64,000 nucleotides of DNA, taken from the NCBI RefSeq assembly GCF_002157355.1, contig NZ_LYMK01000001.1, forward strand, positions 124,001 through 188,000, in the 5' to 3' direction. The position numbers and the translations under genes were made by a program. Below the pieces are notes generated by a model. It was not told where the DNA came from, did no database searches, and was given only the letters and a program-made list of their open reading frames with translations. The DNA is from Variovorax sp. JS1663. Its GTDB lineage: Bacteria; Pseudomonadota; Gammaproteobacteria; Burkholderiales; Burkholderiaceae_C. The first letter of the stretch is position 1, and the number at the start of each line of letters is the position of its first letter. Positions 45,397-52,813 of the stretch are shown here, piece after piece.

Positions 45397-45429
45397 GGGG
45401 GGCATGTGGGGGCATATGCGGGGGCACAA
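45397..45429 (+). repeat. Tandem GGGGGCAT-type repeats
   Basis: Three near-identical units GGGGGCATGTG, GGGGCATATGC and GGGGGCACA stand in a row about 110 bases past the tRNA. Repeats of this kind are common near tyrosine-integrase attachment sites, where they can be arm-binding sites. Here they may be all that remains of the island's attachment region. Confidence 0.5.
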
Positions 45430-45499
45430 GTTTTCAAAGCGCGAGCGCATTCGCGCACGGATGACTATGGACGATGGGTCGACCCCCCCATCGTGCAAA

Positions 45500-46198
45500 A
45501 TGGCGCGAATGAGCATGCTCGGCACAGGCCTGTACACCCTAGGACAAGCCGCCCGCCTTACCGGGGCGGATCGCCGTGCCGTGCGCCGTTGGATGCTTGG
45601 CTATGAGCGCCAAGAGCATGGTGAACGCCGGTTTTCGCCCCCACTGTGGAGAACCCAACTCGCCGATGCCGACCTACCGGACCCGGTGATCGGCTTTCAT
45701 GATCTGCTGGAGCTGCGGTTGGTGAATGCATTCGTGCGGCACGGCGTGACCATTCCGGTGATCCGTGCCACCGTTGATGCGGCGCGGGAGCAGTTCGGCA
45801 TCGACTACCCGCTGACTGCCAAGCGCTTTCGCACCGATGGGAAGCGCATCTTCATCGAAGCGATCGCCAAGAGCGGCGAGGAAAAGATGCTCGACCCGCT
45901 CAAGCGACAGTTTGTCTTCTCGGAGATCATCAGGCCGTCGCTTTATGCCGGCATCGAATACGACGGCAGCAGCGCGCGCCGCTGGTTTCCACTAGGCAAC
46001 GACCAAAAGGCCATCGTCCTTGATCCTGCTCGGCAGTTCGGTTCGCCTATCGTCAGCGATGCGAACATTCCGACCGACACCCTCTACGCGTCTTATCTGG
46101 CCGAGCGGTGCGACAGTAAGGCGGTAGCCCGCATCTTTGACATCTCGCCACGCATGGTTGATGCAGCGGTGCGTTTCGAGAAGTCGTTCGGAACTTGA
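45500..46198 (+). CDS. VapB45-like antitoxin (DUF433 / MerR-like N-domain)
   Basis: 232 residues from ATG 45500 (ATGs at 45509 and 45515 also fit; none has a clear ribosome site). An N-terminal winged-HTH resembling MerR (LYTLGQAARLTGADRRAVRRWM) is followed by a central domain and a C-terminal DUF433-like stretch (LDPARQFGSPIVSDANIPTDTLYASYLAE; DSKAVARIFDISPRMVDAAVRFE). This arrangement and size match the antitoxin of VapBC45-type pairs. Its TGA overlaps the toxin's TTG start (TTGA). Confidence 0.78.
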   Translation: MARMSMLGTGLYTLGQAARLTGADRRAVRRWMLGYERQEHGERRFSPPLWRTQLADADLPDPVIGFHDLLELRLVNAFVRHGVTIPVIRATVDAAREQFGIDYPLTAKRFRTDGKRIFIEAIAKSGEEKMLDPLKRQFVFSEIIRPSLYAGIEYDGSSARRWFPLGNDQKAIVLDPARQFGSPIVSDANIPTDTLYASYLAERCDSKAVARIFDISPRMVDAAVRFEKSFGT

Positions 46199-46608
46199 AG
46201 TTCTTCTTCGACAACAATCTTTCTCCGCACATGGCGCGCGGGATTGATGGCATGTCGGGCGTGGTCGCGGATGTTTCTGAGGTTAGGCACTTGAGTGACC
46301 TTTTTCCACGCAATACACCTGACGTGGTTTGGATTGAGCGCCTCAACGAGACGGGACCATGGTGCATTCTCTCGATTGATCGCTTCAAGAAGGCTCATGA
46401 TGCCGAACGAGAGGCGTTGCGTCGATCCGGCCATACGGTGTTCGTGCTTGATCCCCAATGGGCGAAGCAAAGCTATTGGTTGCAATGCGAACGTCTCGTG
46501 CGTTGGTGGCCTCAAATTCTTGAGCAATCACGGCTCGTGTCGGCTGGTGCGTTCAGAGTGCCATGGTCTCACGTGGGGAGTTCCAAGTTTCACGCGATCA
46601 AGCTGTAG
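46195..46608 (+). CDS. VapC45-like PIN toxin
   Basis: 137 residues. KFFFDNNLSPHMARGI is the PIN-like opening with the first acidic residue (Asp 5); further acids lie in SIDRFKKAHDAEREAL and VFVLDPQW. This is the DUF5615/PIN_10 group, predicted RNases. It starts at TTG 46195 inside the antitoxin stop, so its translation depends on the antitoxin. No better start exists. Confidence 0.75.
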   Translation: MKFFFDNNLSPHMARGIDGMSGVVADVSEVRHLSDLFPRNTPDVVWIERLNETGPWCILSIDRFKKAHDAEREALRRSGHTVFVLDPQWAKQSYWLQCERLVRWWPQILEQSRLVSAGAFRVPWSHVGSSKFHAIKL

Positions 46609-46890
46609 TAGCCGCATCAGGATCTCTTCCCGCGGTTTGTCGGGTTGACTCTCAGCCGGCCATTGCGGTTGCCTGCGCCAACGTCGGCCCGCGCCACGCC
46701 AGAACACGAATGCTGCCGCTCACCTGAGCCGGGGAATCAGCGCGTTTCAACCAGCTCCGATGACCTGTCGAAGGCCATCGAAATGCTTGCGCAGGTCCAG
46801 CAGTTGCTGGAAGGACAGGCCGGCAAGAGTACGAAGCAGTCCGGCTTGTTCGGAGAACAAGAAGCGCTCAGACCCTCGAAAGCCAAGCGA
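46609..46890. other. Junction region upstream of the truncated istA
   Basis: No recognised gene. An open frame joins it to the istA remnant and reads LSKAIEMLAQVQQLLEGQAG and SGLFGEQEALRPSKAKRG, which I cannot assign; it may be the 3' part of another gene fused by the deletion that removed the left end of the IS. Confidence 0.4.
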
Positions 46891-48287
<1,397 letters not shown>

Positions 48288-48422
48288 CCGGCGCCGCGCG
48301 CTGCTCGGCCGCTTCGGGCTACGCCCTACGCGTCCGAGCAGCGCATCGAACGTGACCCGGGTGGGTCAGATTTACTTCGGCGATCACGCTGGAAGTGGGT
48401 CAGATTTAAATCGGCGTTGACA

Positions 48423-48541
48423 CATTTGAATACGACGGCTGAGCCACCATCGCCCAGTTGCGCGCCCACGGTGCCGCCTCCTCGGCGAGCAACGTACTGC
48501 TCGCCGAGCAAGCGCGCAGCTGCAATGCCATCTGCGTTCAC
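48423..48541 (-). pseudogene. N-terminal fragment of a protein-kinase-like gene cut by the IS21 element
   Basis: GTG 48541 is preceded by AGGAGGG at good spacing. The frame gives 40 residues including EQYVARRGGGTVGAQ and LGDGGSAVVFK, which reads like a Gly-rich nucleotide-binding loop of a Ser/Thr-kinase-like domain. Coding then stops exactly at the terminal repeat of the IS. The remainder was not found on the other side. Assignment from 40 residues is tentative. Confidence 0.5.
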
Positions 48542-48784
48542 TAGATTCCCTCCTACGTTGGAATTCTTGCCGCGCCACATCCGAGCGCCGGCCCGCAGTG
48601 TCCCAGATATCAAGCGAATCAGCCTGAGGAAAATTCGAGTGTCCTAGCGATGGATGCGGGGGTCCCCTCCAGCTGCCAGCAGGGCCTCGCATGGACAGAG
48701 GGGGGGCCGTTGCTCCGCCACGCATCGGAGTCTGGAAACAGCTTCGCGCGCCTCGCACCTCGCCGAGTCGAACGGCCGTGAGCC
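48542..48784. other. Island right margin, no gene seen
   Basis: About 240 bases between the kinase-like fragment and the SDR fragment. Short frames only; probably promoter DNA of the kinase-like gene and junction sequence. Confidence 0.35.
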
Positions 48785-49075
48785 TCAATAGGCGAAGCGC
48801 GTGCAGCGTGTGCGGGTCGCCTTCATGCTGGCCAGCTTCGCAAGGAACTCGGGTAAATCGCAATCGGCCAGCGCCGGCCGGTGCTGCACCTTGCGAGGCT
48901 TCAAATATCTCCGAGGGAGCCGCGCCGGATGCAAGGCGTCGCAGGCGATGCGGTCGTCCTCGCGCCGCACGGTGCCGACCATGCGGTGCCCGGCCTGCAG
49001 CGCCGCTTCCGCGAAGGCGCGGCCGAGGCCGCTGCCGGCGCCGGTGATCAGGAACATCTTCGGCGGGTTCTTCAT
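48785..49075 (-). pseudogene. SDR gene truncated after the nucleotide-binding motif
   Basis: The start is good (GAGGAG before ATG 49075), and the first 50 residues read as a classical SDR: MFLITGAGSGLGRAFAEAAL, GHRMVGTVRREDDR, DALHPAR. The following 47 residues are unrelated to SDRs and the NNAG, Ser and YxxxK elements are absent. The gene is broken at about 48930, where island DNA seems to begin. It was the third gene of the operon with the SDR and tautomerase. Confidence 0.8.
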
Positions 49076-49154
49076 GACGGCTCCTCGTGGGTGTGGGTGC
49101 CGGCCGTGCCGTCTACCTGCCGCCCTGCATGCCGGGCTTCGCGCCTGCTGGCTG

Positions 49155-49361
49155 CTACTGCGCCGCCTCCTTGCGCAGCTCGGTGGTGGTGCGGCCGCCG
49201 AAGCCCCAGTTGTCGGTGTCGACCTCCTCGATCGCGATGTGCGTCCATTCAGGCGGCTTGTGCAGCACGCGTTCGAGGGTGTCGGTCACTTCGCGGATGA
49301 CCTGCGCCTTCTGCGCGGCGGTCGTTCCTTCGCGGGTGATGCGGATGCTGACGAAAGGCAT
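49155..49361 (-). CDS. Tautomerase-family protein (4-oxalocrotonate tautomerase-like)
   Basis: 68 residues. MPFVSIRITREG, where Pro 2 becomes the N-terminal catalytic Pro after Met removal; GTTAAQKAQVIREVTDTLERVL and IAIEEVDTDNWGFGG complete the fold. It ketonises 2-hydroxymuconate-type enols or works promiscuously. It lies 14 bases after the SDR gene and is likely co-transcribed. Confidence 0.92.
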   Translation of the reverse strand: MPFVSIRITREGTTAAQKAQVIREVTDTLERVLHKPPEWTHIAIEEVDTDNWGFGGRTTTELRKEAAQ

Positions 49362-49375
49362 GATGGGCTCCTGGC

Positions 49376-50110
49376 TTATCGGCCGGCGCTGAAGCCGCCG
49401 TCCACCGGCAGCACGGTGCCCGTCACGAAATCGGCGCGGGCGAGGTACAGCACAGCCGCGTTGATGTCGCTGGCCGTCCCGATGCGCCCCAGCGGATGCA
49501 GCCCGGCCAACGTCGCATGGTGCTCGGGGCTGTGCATCGGCGTGTCGATGATGCCGGGCGCCACCGCATTGACCGTCACGCCGTGCGGCGCCAGCTCGAG
49601 CGCCAGCGCGCGGGTGGCCTGGTTGATGCCGCCCTTCAGGGCCACGGCCAGCAGCGCTGGCACACCACTGAGCGGCTGGATGCCCAGGGCCGCGGTGATG
49701 TTGATGATCTTGCCGCGCTTGCGCTCGCTCATGTGCCTGGCCGCTTCCTGCGAGGCATACAGCACGCCCTTCAGGTTGGTGGAGATGTTCTCCTCGATCT
49801 CTTCGGGCGTGAACTGGACGAAGGGCTTGGCGGTGAAGATGCCGGCGTTGTTCACCAGCACATCGACCTGGCCGTAGCGGGCGGTGGCCTGTGCGAAGAC
49901 GTCGCGGGCGACCTCGGGCCGGCCCACGTCGCCGGTAACGCCGAGGAAGCGCCCTCCGGCGTTCAGCCGCTCGGCCGTGGCCTGCAGGCGCGCGGTGGAG
50001 CGGCCGGTGCCGACGACGTTCCAGCCCTCCTGGATGAAGGCCTCGGCCAGGCCGAGGCCGATGCCGCTGGTGGCGCCGGTGATGACGATGGTGTTGTCTG
50101 ATTTGCTCAT
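49376..50110 (-). CDS. SDR-family protein lacking the catalytic tyrosine
   Basis: 244 residues from ATG 50110 (GAGGACC precedes). ITGATSGIGLGLAEAF, NNAGIFT and the end VTGTVLPVDGGFSAGR are normal. Where YxxxK is expected the sequence is GVPALLAVALKGG: the Lys is present, but four residues before it stands Ala. The subgroup that reads SGVPALL here is known to me only as annotated SDRs, so activity is uncertain. Divergent from the LysR gene, its likely regulator. Confidence 0.85.
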   Translation of the reverse strand: MSKSDNTIVITGATSGIGLGLAEAFIQEGWNVVGTGRSTARLQATAERLNAGGRFLGVTGDVGRPEVARDVFAQATARYGQVDVLVNNAGIFTAKPFVQFTPEEIEENISTNLKGVLYASQEAARHMSERKRGKIINITAALGIQPLSGVPALLAVALKGGINQATRALALELAPHGVTVNAVAPGIIDTPMHSPEHHATLAGLHPLGRIGTASDINAAVLYLARADFVTGTVLPVDGGFSAGR

Positions 50111-50252
50111 GGTGGTCCTCAACAGGTTTCGGGTTCAGGGGAAGCCGGCGTCGGGGTTCAAAGCGCTCACCGGTTGAGATGAACTGTATTGATGTCATGA
50201 AAAGCAAAAAAGATGGATTGGTACACTTCTTTCATTACATGGGGTAAAGAAT

Positions 50253-51215
50253 ATGCACCGGCAATTCGACGACATCCTGCTGGGCAGCATCGAGCTGTTC
50301 TGCCTGGCTGCCGAGGCGGGCAGCTTCACAGCGGCGGCGAACACCGCAGGGGTCACGCCGGCGGCGGTCAGCCGCTCCATCTCCCGCCTGGAGGCCAGGC
50401 TGGGCGTGCGCCTGTTCGTCCGCTCCACGCGCAACAGCCGGTTGACCGAAGGCGGCAGGGAGTACTTCGAGCAGTGCCGCGCCGCGCTCAACCAGCTGGT
50501 CGAAGCCGAGCGCAAGGTCACCGGCGAGCAGGTGCAGCCCTCCGGCACGATCCGCATCAGCGCGCCCACCACCTATGGGCACTACCGCCTGCTGCCGCTG
50601 CTGCCGGCCTTTCGCGCGAACTACCCGCTGATCAAGATCGAAGCACACATCAGCAATCGCAACATCGATTTCCACGAGGAGAACTTCGACGTCGCGATCC
50701 GCTTCCGCGCGCAACCCGATTCGACGATGGTCGCGCGCCATCTCGAGGACGCCGGGCTGGTCGTCGTCGCCAGCCCCGCCTACCTGCGGCGATCGGGTCG
50801 GCCGAAGACGCTGGCCGACCTGGAGCAGCACGAGTGCATCCAGTTCGATCTGCCGAGCAGCGGCCGGCAGATCCCGTGGCTGTTCAGGGAGCATGGCCAC
50901 GAGAAGGAGATCTTCAGGACCGGTCACTACGTCTGCGCGGAGGACGTGCTCGCCGGCGTGACGCTGGCCAAGGCGGACGCCGGCCTGTTCCAGACCTACC
51001 GGTTCGTCGTGGAGCAGGATCTGGCGGAAGGGCGGTTGGTGGAGGTGCTGGAAGCCTTCGGCGGCCGCTCGCGCCCCGTCAGCCTGATGTACCCGCACGG
51101 CCGCATGCTGCCGTCGCGCGTGCGGGCCTTCGTCGACTTCATGGCGCAGCAGGTCCCGTCACTTTCGCCGGCGCGGGACGGCAGCCTCGCGGCCCGGCGA
51201 AAGCGAGCGGCGTAG
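50253..51215 (+). CDS. LysR-family transcriptional regulator
   Basis: 320 residues. HTH at IELFCLAAEAGSFTAAANTAGVTPAAVSRSISRLEARLG, then a substrate domain with SGTIRISAPTTYGHYRLLPLLP and FDVAIRFRAQPDSTMVARHL, the CrgA-like subgroup. The 142-base intergenic space to the divergent SDR operon is AT-rich for this genome and probably holds the LysR site. It is expected to control the SDR-tautomerase genes. Confidence 0.92.
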   Translation: MHRQFDDILLGSIELFCLAAEAGSFTAAANTAGVTPAAVSRSISRLEARLGVRLFVRSTRNSRLTEGGREYFEQCRAALNQLVEAERKVTGEQVQPSGTIRISAPTTYGHYRLLPLLPAFRANYPLIKIEAHISNRNIDFHEENFDVAIRFRAQPDSTMVARHLEDAGLVVVASPAYLRRSGRPKTLADLEQHECIQFDLPSSGRQIPWLFREHGHEKEIFRTGHYVCAEDVLAGVTLAKADAGLFQTYRFVVEQDLAEGRLVEVLEAFGGRSRPVSLMYPHGRMLPSRVRAFVDFMAQQVPSLSPARDGSLAARRKRAA

Positions 51216-51236
51216 GTGGTGCTACAAACTGAGTTG

Positions 51237-51764
51237 ATGGCACTGCCACAAGATCCCTCGCGCAAGACCATGCAGAACCGAATCGGCGTGATCTTCGTGT
51301 CCCGGCGCGACACCCTGCGCAGTGTGCTTGCGAAGGCCTGCCTTTCACACATCGACGACCGCCGCTTCCGGGTCGAGTCGTGCGGCCATCCGCGAGAGAC
51401 GGGTTCCTCACCTCACCCGGCGGCCCTCGCCGCACTGCGCGAGGCTGGCATGGCGATGCCCGGCAGGGCGCCGCGCAACTGGCTCGACTTCGTGCCGTCC
51501 CGCGGCTTCCAGGCCGAGTTCGTCATCACGCTGGACGCCGATGTCCTGTCCTCGCAGCCGAACTGGCCGGGCCAGCCCAATACCGCCTTGTGGTCCTATC
51601 CGGATGCCGCCGCGATCAAGGATCCGGAGCAGGCGCGCCGCACGGCGGTCCAGATCCTCTATTCGCTGCGCCGCCGCCTCGAACTGCTCTCGAGCCTGCC
51701 GCTGGGCGGTGCCGACAGGGAAGCGCTGCGTTCCGATCTGCGCGACCTCGGCCACATGGGCTGA
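51237..51764 (+). CDS. Low-molecular-weight phosphatase/arsenate-reductase-like protein with Ser for Cys
   Basis: 175 residues from ATG 51237 (ATG 51270 is the alternative). GVIFVSRRDTLRSVLAKACLSH lines up with the LMW-PTP/ArsC loop VLFVCxxNxxRSxMAEA, and DFVPSRGFQAEFVITLD and LWSYPDAAAIKDPEQARR with the later Asp region. The nucleophilic Cys is replaced by Ser, while the loop Arg is retained. It is likely not a working phosphatase; it may bind phosphate ligands. Confidence 0.72.
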   Translation: MALPQDPSRKTMQNRIGVIFVSRRDTLRSVLAKACLSHIDDRRFRVESCGHPRETGSSPHPAALAALREAGMAMPGRAPRNWLDFVPSRGFQAEFVITLDADVLSSQPNWPGQPNTALWSYPDAAAIKDPEQARRTAVQILYSLRRRLELLSSLPLGGADREALRSDLRDLGHMG

Positions 51765-51905
51765 GATGCCGTGAACGAGCCTGCCGCGCCCGCTCATCCC
51801 GCGGGGGGATGACCGATGCGCAGTCATGGGTCCCAATCGTGAAGCGTCGCCCGCGCGGCGTCTGGGCGTTCCCAGAGATCAGGAACGCGGGAAAGGCACC
51901 GGGCG

Positions 51906-52706
51906 ATGGACGAAAGCGAAGTGGCCAGGCACTGGGAATCCAACGCGAATGCCTGGACGCAGCAGGCGCGGCGGGGTGCCGACGTCTTTCGCGATGCCCT
52001 CAACAGTCCCGCCTTCTTCGCCATGCTGCCGCCGGTGCGCGGCCTGCGCGGCCTGGACGTGGGCTGCGGCGAGGGCGCCAACACCCGCAGCCTCGCCAGG
52101 CTGGGCGCGCGCATGTCGGCGGTGGACATCGCGCCGACCTTCATCCGCCATGCGCGCTCGTTCGGCGAGGACGGGGCGCCCGGCATCGACTACCGGGTGG
52201 CCGACGGCATGGCGCTGCCCTTCGATGCGGCGTCGTTCGACTTCGTCACCGCCTTCATGTCGCTGATGGACATGCCGGATCCCGCCCGTGCGCTGCGCGA
52301 GGCCGGGCGGGTCCTTCGTGCCGGCGGCTTCCTGCAGTTCTCGATCCTCCATCCCTGCTTCGCGACCCCGCATCGCAGGATCGTCCGCGACCAGGAAGGC
52401 AGGGCGCGCGCGATCGAGATCGGAGGCTACTTCGAGGGCACCGAAGGCCGGGTCGACCGATGGTGGTTCTCGACCCTGACCGAGCAGGAACGCACCGGCG
52501 TCCAGCCCTTCAGCACCCCCATCTTCCACCGCACGATCAGCCAATGGCTCGATGCCGTCACCGGTGCGGGCCTGGTCATCGACAAGCTGGGTGAACCGAC
52601 CGCCGGCGCGGACATCGCCCGCCTCGCGCCGGCGCTGGACGAGACGCGGATCGCCCCGCTGTCGCTGCACGTGCGCGCCACCAAGCCCGCCGGCGCACGC
52701 GCCTGA
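51906..52706 (+). CDS. Class I SAM-dependent methyltransferase
   Basis: 266 residues. SAM motif I GLDVGCGEGANTRSLARLGA (residues about 49-68), acidic end of strand 2 MSAVDIAPTFI, motif II region FDFVTAFMSLMDMPDPARALREAGRVLRAGGFLQFSI. UbiE/Methyltransf_11-like; substrate unknown. ATG 51906 is preceded only by a weak ribosome site (GGCACCGGGCG). Confidence 0.9.
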   Translation: MDESEVARHWESNANAWTQQARRGADVFRDALNSPAFFAMLPPVRGLRGLDVGCGEGANTRSLARLGARMSAVDIAPTFIRHARSFGEDGAPGIDYRVADGMALPFDAASFDFVTAFMSLMDMPDPARALREAGRVLRAGGFLQFSILHPCFATPHRRIVRDQEGRARAIEIGGYFEGTEGRVDRWWFSTLTEQERTGVQPFSTPIFHRTISQWLDAVTGAGLVIDKLGEPTAGADIARLAPALDETRIAPLSLHVRATKPAGARA

Positions 52707-52813
52707 GGGCATACAAAAGGATTCACGCCGCCACGGGTCGGCGATAACATCCGCCCTCAGAAAGAACCCCGGATGTGTCCTGCGACCGGCAGGGCCTGGA
52801 GGCGGAGATTGCG

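Noticed and set aside
44487..45458. Minus-strand frame spanning tRNA-Arg and the tetR remnant
   Set aside because: It translates a tRNA and antisense of two genes; no homology and no start site.
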